DNA of 64,000 nucleotides from the NCBI GenBank assembly GCA_024398135.1, contig CP073750.1:1488001-1552000 (forward strand), in the 5' to 3' direction. Source of the stretch: a bacterium SCSIO 12643 (GTDB taxonomy: Bacteria; Bacteroidota; Bacteroidia; Flavobacteriales_G; Salibacteraceae). Shown here piece after piece: positions 8,545 through 19,311 of this stretch. Under the pieces are notes generated by a model, which searched no databases, had not been told where the DNA came from, and saw nothing but the letters and a program-made list of their open reading frames with translations. How positions within the stretch are numbered: the first letter of the stretch is position 1; each line of letters starts with the position of its first letter. Both the position numbers and the translations under genes were made by a program.

Positions 8545-11500
8545 ATGAAGAATTTTTTTACTGTTAAATCGTATTCATTTTTAGCCTTGATCGCCATTTT
8601 GGCCATCAGTCTTTTTTCAAATTCCACGGCATATACACAAACGTTAGCCAGTCCATATGTGGTTACCACATTTCCGGCCACTATATCCAGTATCAACACC
8701 GCTGGTGGAGAAACCGCAACGGGTATGCAAGGAGCTTGTTTTACACTACCATGCTGTTCTATTAATGTATTTAAAGTGACATTACCAGCAAATGGCGTGC
8801 TTCGTGTGGAGATGAGCAATTTCAATTTTTTAGCAGGAAGTATCATTGCTTATCGCTCACTCGTTGCAAATCCAACGAGCTATTCTGACCTGCAGTACAT
8901 TTCAGGCTCACCGGGAAACTTTTGCGGATTTAGAGATACCCTACAACTGGGTCGTGCATTTACAGATAACTGGGATAATATTCCATATGGCGGCACACCA
9001 ACTCAATACAGTGGGATTACATCGGTATATGACTTTAATAACCCATCATCTTTAGCAGGATATTATCCTGCGGGAGATTATTACCTCCTGGTATTTAATG
9101 AAAACCAGCAAACCTCTCAGGGACTTGGGGGATTAACAGATTTAACGTTTGAATTTGCTGAAGCATGTGCACCATTGACCGCACCAACTGCTCTAAATTT
9201 TGATACGTTAGAATACAATTCTGAATCAGATACCGTAAGTTTTTATGTAAAAAACCAAAGAACACTTGATGTAGACATCGATACTTCTAATATTAGTATC
9301 ACAGGTACAAACGCCTCTGAGTTTATCTTTTTACCAGTTTCCGATACTTCATTAGCCGTTGGCGACTCCTTGCAATTTCAAGTTGTTTTCACCCCTACAT
9401 CGGGAGGAGCCAGAACAGCATCCATTGAAATTCCTTTTTCTGATACCAGTTGTTCCACAACATCTGAAATATTATTAAATGGATATGGCGCACAACCTGA
9501 AATTGTCTTACTGGGAAATAGTATTAACATTACTAACAACGACCTGACACCATCTACTTCGAACTTCACCAATATGGGACCGGTAGTTACCAATACCGGG
9601 TCGGTCACCAAACTTTTTCAAATCACAAATACGGGTTCAGATACACTTACTTTGACTAACAACCCTATTGTTACTTTATCCGGAAATAGCCAATTTATCA
9701 TCAGTAGTCAACCTGCTTCTTCTGTTCTACCCGGTGATACTACCAGCTTCGAAATCACTTTCACTCCTACCGTTGATGGAACCGTAACCACAGATATATC
9801 CATTGCAAATAATGATCTGGACGAATCCACATTTACATTTAGAATCGAAGCAACCGGAGCTGAACGAAATGGCTTACACTTTGACGGCTCAAATGATTAT
9901 GTCAACATTAACACTGTAGCTGATGACATGGCTGGGATCAACACCTGGACCATTGAATCATGGATCAAAGCGGATCCTTCCCAAACTGGAAACGATCATA
10001 TCATGGCTGTGAACACCACAGGAACCGGCACCATTTTTCTTTTCAGATTAGATGATGGTTTTTTAGATTTCTATGATGGATCAACTGCCTTCGAAGTAGG
10101 TCCTGATTTAAGAGATGACACATGGCACCACGTTGCTGCGACCTATGACAATGGACAATTAAGCTTATTTATTGATGGTATTCCTCAAGGATCATTTAAT
10201 ACCGGAACAATCAGTTTTGCAAGCAACAATAGATGGAGTTTAGGACAGGAATATGATGGAAGTTCCAGAAGTGAGTATTTCAAAGGAGCACTAAACGAAG
10301 TTAGGATTTGGAAAACAGTTAAAACTACACAAGAAATCGCTGATGGTCGTTATTGTGAAATTCAAAATCCGGCTTCAAACACTAACCTAACAGGTTATTA
10401 TACTTTTAACCAGGGTGTATCCGGAGGATCAAATACCAGCATCAATGCAATCACTGATGCATCTGGTTATACAAACGATGGAACTCCAAACAACTTTGCA
10501 TTAACAGGCACCACTTCAAACTTTATTGCAGCCACTAATGTAGGGGTAAACTGTAACTCTGTACGTATTGCCTTATGTGATATTGATTCTTATTCTGTTC
10601 CTGGAGGAAATACCTACACATCATCTGGTGTATATATCGACACATTAACAAATAGTATGGGTGGTGATAGCATTGTATATACGGATCTATCTATTCGATA
10701 CTTCCAAATCACTCAGGATCATATTAATGATACGACCGTATGTGACACCATAAAAGAATTTGCGCAAACATCTTACACTCCATTCGCACGATTTGAAAAT
10801 ACAGACAATGACTGGGTAGAAATAAATGGTGCGGTAGATAGTCTGGTAAATACCAATCGATCCGTATTCTTATGGATGCGTGAAGCTGATCAAATTTCCG
10901 GGAGTGCGGACGTACTTGTTGGTATTAATACGAGCGGGACTGCAACTGTATGTAACTTAGGAATTGCTACTAATGAGCAGCTTTGGATTTATGATGGTGG
11001 AAATAACCGTTACTCAGGCGTTGTAGTTACCGATGGTCAATGGCACTTTGTAGGTTATACTTATGATGAAGCTTCCAATCAAACTCAGTTTTGGGTGGAT
11101 GGAGTCGCAGCCAATTCATTTACAAATGGTCAATCCATAAGTGCCACAAGCCGAATCTCATTAGGACAGGAATTTGACGGATCATCCCCAAGTAATTTCT
11201 ATGATGGTGATATGGCTGAAGTTACTATTTGGAATGAGGTTCTGGATGCTACGGATATTGCATTGCTAATGGAATCATCTGTTCAGACTTCTCATCCAAA
11301 ATACAATAAACTAAAGGCTTACTATCCAATGATCAGCGAATGTAACAACACTGATCTTACCTTAAAAGATTTTGGCCCGCACGCTTACAATGGAACCATG
11401 ACAGCAAATGATATCATTATCACCGATACATTAGCCAATCTTACAGACCACAATGCCGCACCTTTATATAGTAAATCATGGATTAGAAATGGCTCACAAA

Positions 11501-14500
11501 TCTCCACATCTGATTCTCTATTCTTGACTAATGCTATCCAGGGCGGCACATATGGTTTAAACCTTTCACTGGATTACTTTAACGTGTCAGATTCTTGGGT
11601 CACTACAGTGAATCCGGCTTGTCAGGGACTTTTTGCATCGGTAGTTGTAGATGCTCATGTAAGCTGTAATGGTTTGTCTGATGGAGGAGCAACCATTACA
11701 GGAATCAATGGAACAGCGCCTTATACATTTGCCTGGAGCAATGGCGCAACCTCAGCAAGCATCACTAGTCTTTCAGCTGGAACATATACAGTAACCGTTA
11801 CAGATGGATTAGGAGACACGAGTTCTACTTCGATTTCAATTACAGAACCTACTGTTCTGAATGCAAATCCAATCATCACTTCAAACATTAGTACTTCGGG
11901 AGCATCAGATGGCGTGGCATCAGCAACACCTCAAGGGGGAACAGCACCTTTTACTTATTTATGGAGCAATGGTGCTACAACAGCAAGCATCTCCAGTCTT
12001 TCGGCTGGCACTTATACTGTGACCGTAACAGACGCTAATGGCTGTGTAAACAGTGGATCTGTCAACTTTATTGCTCCGGTTGCTCCTGCACCAGGGGTTA
12101 TTGTTATTACAGAGATTAACTACAATCCACCTGAGTCAGGTAGCGATTCAACGGAATATATAGAAATACACAATACCAGTTCGGCACCAGTGAATCTTCT
12201 AGGATGTAAATTTACGAGTGGCGTAGTTTATACCTTCCCTAATATTTCGATCAATGCCGGAGGATATCTGGTTATTGCTACAGATTCGGTAGCATTAAAC
12301 AATAGATTTGGAATACATGCCTACCAATGGAGTTCCGGAGGTTTAAGCAATGGGGGAGAACCTATTGCCATCAAAGATCCTTCTAATAACTTAATTGACT
12401 CCTTAAGATATGATGATGTTGCTCCATGGCCTACGAGTCCAGATGGAAACGGAACAACATTAGTGCTATGTAACCCAAGCGCTGATAATACAGATGGAAC
12501 AAATTGGAGTGCATCGACAACTATTCTTTCTGGAGTCATTGTTAATAGTAAACAAGTATATGGATCTCCTGGTATAGCTGATGATGTTTGCTCAGGAATT
12601 ATTGCTTCCGCAACAGCAAATTCCAACGTTAGTTGTAACGGTTTATCTAATGGTGCTGCTATGGCTTCCGCAACCGGAGGAACAACACCTTACACGTATT
12701 CCTGGAATACCGGAGCAACCACAGCTTCAATTACTGGAATTTCTGCAGGAACATATTCTGTTACTGTTACCGATAATATGGGCTCTACTGACTCCACTTC
12801 TATAACTATTACCGAACCATCTGCACTTATATCTTCGGCAACTATTACAAGTGCTATTGATTGTAATGGTGCTACAAATGGACAAACTACCGCATCAGCC
12901 ACAGGGGGAACAGCACCTTATACTTATACATGGAATACTGGCACTTCGACAAGCTCAGTGACCAGTTTGGGAGCAGGTACTTATTCTGTTACTGTTTCAG
13001 ATCAAAATGGATGTACCGACTCTTCATCCATATCTTTAACGCAACCATCAGGATTATCAATTTCAGCGACTAGTGGAACCGATAGTATTGATATTTCAAT
13101 AGCTGGAGGAACTACCCCATACAACTTTATCTGGAGTAATGGAGCTACAATAGAAGATTTAAACAATATACCAAGCGGTACCTATACTGTAACCATAACT
13201 GATGGAAATGGATGTACAGATACGCATACTGAAAATGTTGTAAATCCAGCAGAGTATTTTGTTACCACATGGAAAACAGATAATCCAGGTGTGTCTGATA
13301 GCACTTCCATCAATATATACACCCAAAGTGGCTTTTCTTACAACTACGATGTGGACTGGAATGGTGATGGAGTATTTGACGAATTCGGTATAACGGGAGA
13401 TGTGACTCACGATTATGGAGTAGCCGGGACTTATACCGTAAAGATCAAAGGAGATTTTCCCTCGATCTACTTCTTTAATACTTCACGAGATAATGAAAAA
13501 CTAATGTCCGTTGAACAGTGGGGAAACATTACATGGGCTAGCATGAATCGGGCACTACGTGGTTGTGTAAATGTAGTAATCAATGCCACTGATGCACCGG
13601 ATTTATCTAACGTACAAGACATGAGTTACATGTTCCTGGAAGCATCAAGCGTATCCTCCGATATGGACCATTGGGATGTAAGTAATGTAACCAACATGAC
13701 TGGAATGTTCCAAAAGGCCACAGCTTTTAACGGAAACATCACCACTTGGGCAGTAGACTCTGTGACTAACATGAATTCGATGTTCAAGAATGCTTCCGCT
13801 TTCAATGGCAACATCAGCACCTGGACAGTAGATTCTGTAACAGATATGCGTAGTATGTTCCGTGAGGCAACTGCGTTTAACCAAAACATTGGTGGATGGA
13901 ATGTGGGTTCCGTTGTTAACATGGAATTCATGTTTTACAATGCTGATGCCTTCACACAGGACATCAGCAGCTGGGATGTTTCTGCTGTGACCAATATGCG
14001 ATTCATGTTCGCTTTGACAAATAATTTCAACCAGAACATTAACAGTTGGAATGTGGGTGCAGTTAGTAATTTGAGCGCTATGTTTCGAGATGCCACTGCC
14101 TTTAATCAGCCACTTAACTCATGGGATGTTAGTTCGGCTACTAATATGCAGTCGATGTTTCAGGGCAGTGCTTTTAATCAGAATATCTCGAACTGGGATG
14201 TAGACTCCGTTGAAAACATGTCGTTCATGTTTTACAATAACACCGCGTTTAACCAACCGCTAGATACGTGGAATACAAGTTCAGTGACGAACATGAAAAG
14301 CATGTTCCATAATTCGGAATCCTTCAACCAAGATCTAAACTCGTGGGATGTTAGTTCGGTCACCAACATGGAGCAAATGTTTGATCGCTGTGATGTTTTT
14401 AATGGGAACATAAGTAATTGGGATGTTAGTTCGGTCACCAATATGAGCTCCATGTTCCGATCATGTTATGTTTTCAATAGCAACATCAGCGGATGGGACG

Positions 14501-17500
14501 TAGGTTCAGTGACCAATATGATTGCGATGTTTAATCAAGCTAATAACTTTGATCAAAACCTAGGAAGCTGGGATGTTGATTCGCTAGCTACTCCTAATCT
14601 GATGTTCCTTGGCGCAGAATTATCTATAGACAACTACGACAGTTTATTGATAGGATGGGTTTCACAGAACGTGCAATTTGGCAAACATTTCCACGGAGGT
14701 TATTCCAAATACTGCGCAGGTGATTCTGCACGACAGGAACTGATTAACACATTTGGATGGACTATCACTGACGGTGGTAAATCCTGTCCACCATCTGTAT
14801 CCATTTCTGCAACCAACACATCATGTAATAATGTTTCTGACGGTACCGCCTCTGCCTCTGCCTCAGGAGGAACCGCGCCATATAATTACTTGTGGAATAC
14901 CGGAGCAACCAACGCAACCATTAATGGATTAGCTGCCGGAATCTATTCTGTAACAATCACAGATAATAGTGGGATCACCGATTCAGCTTCTGTTACGATC
15001 ACACAGCCTACCGCTCTGGTATCAATTGTAGTGGTGGATTCTAATACTACTTGTAACGGATTATCTGATGGTGGTGCTACAGCTGCTGCCACCGGAGGAA
15101 CTGGACCATACACTTATACATGGAGTAATGGAGCCACTAATGCTTCTATCACTGGTGTAACTGCTGACACTTATTCTGTGACTCTTACAGATGCAAACGG
15201 ATGTACAGATTCAACTTCTGTTACCATATCTGAACCTGCTTTATTAGTAACTACAGCCGTAGTTGATTCCAACATTACTTGCAATGGATTATCAAATGGC
15301 GGAGCTACTGCTGCTGCAAATGGTGGAAGCAATCCATATGCATATACATGGTCTAACGGAGCTACAAATGCTTCCATTACCGGTGTCATTGCAGGAACAT
15401 ATTCTATTACTATTACAGACAATAAAGGCTGTACGGATTCAACCTCTATTTCTATTACCGAACCAGCCTTATTAGTGGCTACAACTGCAGTGGATTCGAA
15501 TATCTCATGTCATGGACTAACCGATGGTGGCACCACAGTTTCTGCAACCGGAGGAACTGGCCCATATACATATACCTGGTCAAATGGTGCGACAAATGCA
15601 TCAATTAACGGAGTACCAATGGGTACATATTCAGTAACCGTTACAGATCACAATGGCTGTACGGATTCTTCCTCTGTAAATATCACAGAACCTGCTCTTT
15701 TGGTTTCAACCTCAGTGGTTGACTCTAATATTTCTTGTAATGGATCATCAGATGGTGGTGCTACAGCTACTGCTAATGGGGGATCTTCTTCTTACACGTA
15801 TTCCTGGTCAAATGCAACTCACAACACATCAATAACCGGAGTACCAACAGGCACCTATTCTGTTACAGTTACTGATCTCAACGGTTGTATGGATTCAAGT
15901 TCTGTAATCATTACCGAACCTACACCATTGGTCACTACAACTGTTGTTGATAGTAATACCACGTGTAGTAGCAATATGGACGGTGGAGCCACGGCTTCCG
16001 CTACTGGAGGAACCAGTGCGTATTCATATAGCTGGAATAATTCTGCAATTACCGCTTCCATTACAGGAGTAGCTGCAAGTACCTATACCGTAACCATTAC
16101 AGATGCGAATGGATGTTCCGATGTAAATACTATTCACATTATTGTTGAAGACACCATTCGCCCTGTCGTGCTAACGCAAAACATTGATGCTTATTTAGAT
16201 ATGAATGGAAATTCAACCATTTCGACAGCTGATATTGACAACGGATCGAGTGATGCATGTGGTATCCAATCTATGCAACTAGATATTACTTCATTTGATT
16301 GTAGCAATCTAGGCTCAAACACCGTTGAATTATTGGTGACAGATGTCAATGGAAATAGTGATTCTACAACGGCAATTGTCACAGTAATTGATTCTTTGGC
16401 TCCAACAATAAACGGACAAAATATCAACGCATACCTCAACTCAAGCGGACAAGTATCAATTACCGCCTCAGACATCGACAACGGGTCCGTAGATAACTGT
16501 GGAATCGCTTCAACAACCATTTCAACATCTAACTTCACATGTGCAGAAATCGGCTCTAATAATGTGGACCTCATTGTTGAGGATGTAAATGGAAACATAG
16601 ATACTGCGACTTACGTAGTCACTGTTTTAGACACTGTAAGTCCAGTAGTCAACACTTCGAATACAACAGTTTATTTAGATGCCTTGGGACAAGCTTCTAT
16701 TACCGTTGCTGATATTAACAACAACTCCACCGATAACTGCGGTATTCAAACAATGACCTTAGACAGCGTCAACTTTGATTGTTCAGAAGTTGGTATTAAT
16801 ACAGTTGTTTTGACGGTATCTGATGTGAATGGGAATTCATCCACTCAATCTGCAACCGTGACTGTGGCAGATACCAATAGTCCAACTGCAATTGCACAAG
16901 ACTACACCGCGTATTTGGATGCCAATGGATCTATTACCATTAGCGTAAATGATATCGATAACGGCTCTTCTGACAACTGTGGTATTCTGTCTATGACACT
17001 AGATCAATACACATTTACATGTGCAGACACAGGTACAAACACAGTTATTCTGGAAGTAAATGATGTCAATGGAAATAGTTACACCGCTTCTGCTGTGGTT
17101 ACCGTAATCGATACTTTAAAACCAACCGTAACTTCACAAGATATCAATGTCTATCTGGATGCGAATGGTCAGGTATCCATATCCACCTCTGATATTGATA
17201 ATGGATCAACGGATAATTGCACGATTCAAAACATGACACTTGACAATTCATCATTCGATTGTAGCGCTGTTGGTGTGAATACTGTTATTTTATCTGTAAC
17301 AGATGTAAATGGAAATACGGATACAGCATCTGCAACTGTAACCGTGATTGATTCTATTTCCCCGGCTGTTTCGACACAAGACATTACTGTTTATCTCGAT
17401 GCCACCGGAATTTCTAATATTTCTACTTCAGATATTGATAACGGATCAACGGATAATTGCGCGATTCAATCTCAATCGTTAGACATCAGCACATTTAATT

Positions 17501-18324
17501 GTAGTGATCTGGGTACAAATACCGTGACTTTATCTGTTACAGACGTAAACGGAAATACTAATACACAAACTGCAGTGGTAACCGTAATGGATTCTATCAC
17601 TCCTAAAATCACATGTCCGACAGACTTTTCTAATTGTGGTCCTGAAATCACCGTAGATGATCCTGTTGTTAGTGACAATTGTAATATCACTTTACAACTT
17701 GTTTCAGGTATTCCTTCTGGTGAAACATTCCCAGTAGGAAAAACAACAAACACTTATGAAGTAATAGATGTTTCTGGAAACAAAGCAACGTGTAGTGTAG
17801 ATATAACTCGATTCCCACAACCTGTGGTAACTGTAAGAGCAGATTCTACTGTATACTACGAGCAGAGTCTAACACTTTATTCTCAATCTGAGTTTGTAGT
17901 GGAATACCAATGGAGCCCGAGTATTTATCTGAACAGTTCAACAAGTCAGCAACCAATTTGTACTCCTCAAGAAACGACCGAGTATACACTGATCGGAAAA
18001 AGTGCGGATGGCTGCTATAGTGAACCAAAATCAGTATATATCACAGTATATCCGGGAGGAGAACTTCTCATTCCAAATACCTTCTCACCAAATGGTGATG
18101 GTTACAACGATTATTTTGAAATCCCTGGAATCGCATTCTTACCGGAAATGAGAATGACCATTTTCAACAGAAATGGAGAAATTCTGTATCAGAAAAAAGG
18201 TTATCAAAATGACTGGGATGGAACATCAAACGGGAAAGTACTTCCAGTAGCTACATACTACTATGTCATCGACTTAGGTAACAATCAAGAACCTATTAAG
18301 GGGGACATCACCATTATTAAATAG
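8545..18324 (+). CDS. Giant multidomain SprB-type adhesin with type B (CHU_C) T9SS sorting domain
   Basis: The protein has 3259 residues and a signal peptide ending near residue 32 (STAYTQ). In order I see a globular N-terminal region (to about 215); two abnormal-spindle/HYDIN-like Ig domains (to about 440); two LamG/concanavalin-like domains (440-600, 745-910); SprB-type repeats with conserved SCNG...W...GC patterns; and a lamin-tail domain (about 1182-1308) with VIVITEINYNPPESG. More SprB repeats come next, then about 14 BspA/DUF285 units, six further SprB repeats, six 80-residue Ig-like repeats, one HYR-like domain, and a C-terminal CHU_C/gliding domain (IPNTFSPNGDGYNDYFEIPG). The type B signal and the PorP/SprF gene only 8 bp downstream point to export and anchoring like SprB, the gliding adhesin. 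Ligands are unknown; LamG and DUF285 suggest glycan or protein binding. Confidence 0.92.
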   Translation: MKNFFTVKSYSFLALIAILAISLFSNSTAYTQTLASPYVVTTFPATISSINTAGGETATGMQGACFTLPCCSINVFKVTLPANGVLRVEMSNFNFLAGSIIAYRSLVANPTSYSDLQYISGSPGNFCGFRDTLQLGRAFTDNWDNIPYGGTPTQYSGITSVYDFNNPSSLAGYYPAGDYYLLVFNENQQTSQGLGGLTDLTFEFAEACAPLTAPTALNFDTLEYNSESDTVSFYVKNQRTLDVDIDTSNISITGTNASEFIFLPVSDTSLAVGDSLQFQVVFTPTSGGARTASIEIPFSDTSCSTTSEILLNGYGAQPEIVLLGNSINITNNDLTPSTSNFTNMGPVVTNTGSVTKLFQITNTGSDTLTLTNNPIVTLSGNSQFIISSQPASSVLPGDTTSFEITFTPTVDGTVTTDISIANNDLDESTFTFRIEATGAERNGLHFDGSNDYVNINTVADDMAGINTWTIESWIKADPSQTGNDHIMAVNTTGTGTIFLFRLDDGFLDFYDGSTAFEVGPDLRDDTWHHVAATYDNGQLSLFIDGIPQGSFNTGTISFASNNRWSLGQEYDGSSRSEYFKGALNEVRIWKTVKTTQEIADGRYCEIQNPASNTNLTGYYTFNQGVSGGSNTSINAITDASGYTNDGTPNNFALTGTTSNFIAATNVGVNCNSVRIALCDIDSYSVPGGNTYTSSGVYIDTLTNSMGGDSIVYTDLSIRYFQITQDHINDTTVCDTIKEFAQTSYTPFARFENTDNDWVEINGAVDSLVNTNRSVFLWMREADQISGSADVLVGINTSGTATVCNLGIATNEQLWIYDGGNNRYSGVVVTDGQWHFVGYTYDEASNQTQFWVDGVAANSFTNGQSISATSRISLGQEFDGSSPSNFYDGDMAEVTIWNEVLDATDIALLMESSVQTSHPKYNKLKAYYPMISECNNTDLTLKDFGPHAYNGTMTANDIIITDTLANLTDHNAAPLYSKSWIRNGSQISTSDSLFLTNAIQGGTYGLNLSLDYFNVSDSWVTTVNPACQGLFASVVVDAHVSCNGLSDGGATITGINGTAPYTFAWSNGATSASITSLSAGTYTVTVTDGLGDTSSTSISITEPTVLNANPIITSNISTSGASDGVASATPQGGTAPFTYLWSNGATTASISSLSAGTYTVTVTDANGCVNSGSVNFIAPVAPAPGVIVITEINYNPPESGSDSTEYIEIHNTSSAPVNLLGCKFTSGVVYTFPNISINAGGYLVIATDSVALNNRFGIHAYQWSSGGLSNGGEPIAIKDPSNNLIDSLRYDDVAPWPTSPDGNGTTLVLCNPSADNTDGTNWSASTTILSGVIVNSKQVYGSPGIADDVCSGIIASATANSNVSCNGLSNGAAMASATGGTTPYTYSWNTGATTASITGISAGTYSVTVTDNMGSTDSTSITITEPSALISSATITSAIDCNGATNGQTTASATGGTAPYTYTWNTGTSTSSVTSLGAGTYSVTVSDQNGCTDSSSISLTQPSGLSISATSGTDSIDISIAGGTTPYNFIWSNGATIEDLNNIPSGTYTVTITDGNGCTDTHTENVVNPAEYFVTTWKTDNPGVSDSTSINIYTQSGFSYNYDVDWNGDGVFDEFGITGDVTHDYGVAGTYTVKIKGDFPSIYFFNTSRDNEKLMSVEQWGNITWASMNRALRGCVNVVINATDAPDLSNVQDMSYMFLEASSVSSDMDHWDVSNVTNMTGMFQKATAFNGNITTWAVDSVTNMNSMFKNASAFNGNISTWTVDSVTDMRSMFREATAFNQNIGGWNVGSVVNMEFMFYNADAFTQDISSWDVSAVTNMRFMFALTNNFNQNINSWNVGAVSNLSAMFRDATAFNQPLNSWDVSSATNMQSMFQGSAFNQNISNWDVDSVENMSFMFYNNTAFNQPLDTWNTSSVTNMKSMFHNSESFNQDLNSWDVSSVTNMEQMFDRCDVFNGNISNWDVSSVTNMSSMFRSCYVFNSNISGWDVGSVTNMIAMFNQANNFDQNLGSWDVDSLATPNLMFLGAELSIDNYDSLLIGWVSQNVQFGKHFHGGYSKYCAGDSARQELINTFGWTITDGGKSCPPSVSISATNTSCNNVSDGTASASASGGTAPYNYLWNTGATNATINGLAAGIYSVTITDNSGITDSASVTITQPTALVSIVVVDSNTTCNGLSDGGATAAATGGTGPYTYTWSNGATNASITGVTADTYSVTLTDANGCTDSTSVTISEPALLVTTAVVDSNITCNGLSNGGATAAANGGSNPYAYTWSNGATNASITGVIAGTYSITITDNKGCTDSTSISITEPALLVATTAVDSNISCHGLTDGGTTVSATGGTGPYTYTWSNGATNASINGVPMGTYSVTVTDHNGCTDSSSVNITEPALLVSTSVVDSNISCNGSSDGGATATANGGSSSYTYSWSNATHNTSITGVPTGTYSVTVTDLNGCMDSSSVIITEPTPLVTTTVVDSNTTCSSNMDGGATASATGGTSAYSYSWNNSAITASITGVAASTYTVTITDANGCSDVNTIHIIVEDTIRPVVLTQNIDAYLDMNGNSTISTADIDNGSSDACGIQSMQLDITSFDCSNLGSNTVELLVTDVNGNSDSTTAIVTVIDSLAPTINGQNINAYLNSSGQVSITASDIDNGSVDNCGIASTTISTSNFTCAEIGSNNVDLIVEDVNGNIDTATYVVTVLDTVSPVVNTSNTTVYLDALGQASITVADINNNSTDNCGIQTMTLDSVNFDCSEVGINTVVLTVSDVNGNSSTQSATVTVADTNSPTAIAQDYTAYLDANGSITISVNDIDNGSSDNCGILSMTLDQYTFTCADTGTNTVILEVNDVNGNSYTASAVVTVIDTLKPTVTSQDINVYLDANGQVSISTSDIDNGSTDNCTIQNMTLDNSSFDCSAVGVNTVILSVTDVNGNTDTASATVTVIDSISPAVSTQDITVYLDATGISNISTSDIDNGSTDNCAIQSQSLDISTFNCSDLGTNTVTLSVTDVNGNTNTQTAVVTVMDSITPKITCPTDFSNCGPEITVDDPVVSDNCNITLQLVSGIPSGETFPVGKTTNTYEVIDVSGNKATCSVDITRFPQPVVTVRADSTVYYEQSLTLYSQSEFVVEYQWSPSIYLNSSTSQQPICTPQETTEYTLIGKSADGCYSEPKSVYITVYPGGELLIPNTFSPNGDGYNDYFEIPGIAFLPEMRMTIFNRNGEILYQKKGYQNDWDGTSNGKVLPVATYYYVIDLGNNQEPIKGDITIIK
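13612..14610 (+). repeat. BspA-type DUF285 repeat block inside the adhesin
   Basis: About 14 units of roughly 25 residues follow the pattern SWDVSSVTNMxxMFxxAxAFN. This is the DUF285 (bacterial surface protein 26-residue repeat) family known from Mycoplasma and gut bacteria. Unit lengths vary slightly; one unit near 14165 is shortened. Confidence 0.85.
16150..17589 (+). repeat. Six 240-bp Ig-like repeats in the adhesin
   Basis: Six in-frame units of exactly 240 bp (80 residues) each contain the pattern DIDNGSxDNCGIxxMxLD and end in VTDVNGN...ATVTVIDS. They have one Cys in the DNCGI motif and one in F(D/T)CS. Units differ at many DNA positions, so the array is older than the HYR array at 23272. 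Confidence 0.85.
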
Positions 18325-18332
18325 TGTAGAAC

Positions 18333-19304
18333 ATGAAAACATTAAACGATATGAAAATCCAGGTTTTATTTTTAAGTCTTGTTCTGGCAACGCTAACAGG
18401 CTTTGGACAACAAAGATCTAATTCCAACTTATACTTGGAAAATCGGGTTCTGATCAACCAAGCATATAGTGGTGTTGATCCGGATAAAGAGCTTTCTCTA
18501 AGCTACCGAAATCAATGGACAGGAATCAGCAATGCTCCTGTAACTACCCAGCTCAATTTTAGAGGTTCAATAAACCGACCAAATTTTGAAGCTGGCAGAA
18601 ATATTCCGACCACATCAAAAACCATTTCTCAACCTATTGTGACACCTAAGAGTTTTTGGGCTTACAACGGAATGATGGTTTATGATAATGCCGGGTTATT
18701 AAATAGGTTGCAATTTTCTGCTGCAGGAGCATATCACCTTCCTGTAACCAGAAAATTGATGGTGGCATTTGCGCCTACATTAACTTACACCAATTTAAAG
18801 GTTGATGTAGATCAAATGAAACTGATTCGACCAAATGACCCGGCATATAATCAATATTTAGCTACTGGAGGTTCGAGTAACTTTCTGGGTATTGATGCCG
18901 CTTTTGTTCTTTACTCCAGAAGATTTTCTCTTGGTGTGACGGCAGAACAATTGGCATGGCTCACACTTTCCAATAATGATTTAGAGGAAGATATTGTCAA
19001 TCATTTTTTTGCGACAGCTGATTACAACTTTAGAGTTTCAGACGACTGGGAAGTGCGTCCAACAATCAACGCAAAAATTGGCAAAGGTTTCCCAACCACA
19101 TACGACTTTTATGCACGTGCAGATTATCGAGATACATTTTGGTTTGGAGCAGGTTATCGCACTTCTAAAATGTGGATTGCTATGCTAGGTGTTCACTTAA
19201 AAGACTCCATTCGATTTGGGTATTCTTATGACACCGGAGTCATTGATGTAAACAACATCACTAAAGGAAGCCATGAAATCTATTTATCATACACTTTTAA
19301 ATAA
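18333..19304 (+). CDS. PorP/SprF family type IX secretion outer-membrane protein
   Basis: The protein has 323 residues and a signal peptide ending at TLTGFGQ. Family hallmarks are an N-terminal LYLENRVLINQAYSG followed by LSLSYRNQWTGISNAP, and repeated amphipathic beta-strands ending in LSYTFK. PorP/SprF proteins are outer-membrane beta-barrels that help export or anchor cargo with type B sorting domains; SprF is needed for SprB in Flavobacterium johnsoniae. The gene starts 8 bp after the giant adhesin, so the two are surely co-transcribed and this is its dedicated partner. A second in-frame ATG at 18351 gives an equally good signal peptide. Confidence 0.92.
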   Translation: MKTLNDMKIQVLFLSLVLATLTGFGQQRSNSNLYLENRVLINQAYSGVDPDKELSLSYRNQWTGISNAPVTTQLNFRGSINRPNFEAGRNIPTTSKTISQPIVTPKSFWAYNGMMVYDNAGLLNRLQFSAAGAYHLPVTRKLMVAFAPTLTYTNLKVDVDQMKLIRPNDPAYNQYLATGGSSNFLGIDAAFVLYSRRFSLGVTAEQLAWLTLSNNDLEEDIVNHFFATADYNFRVSDDWEVRPTINAKIGKGFPTTYDFYARADYRDTFWFGAGYRTSKMWIAMLGVHLKDSIRFGYSYDTGVIDVNNITKGSHEIYLSYTFK

Positions 19305-19311
19305 GCCAGGC

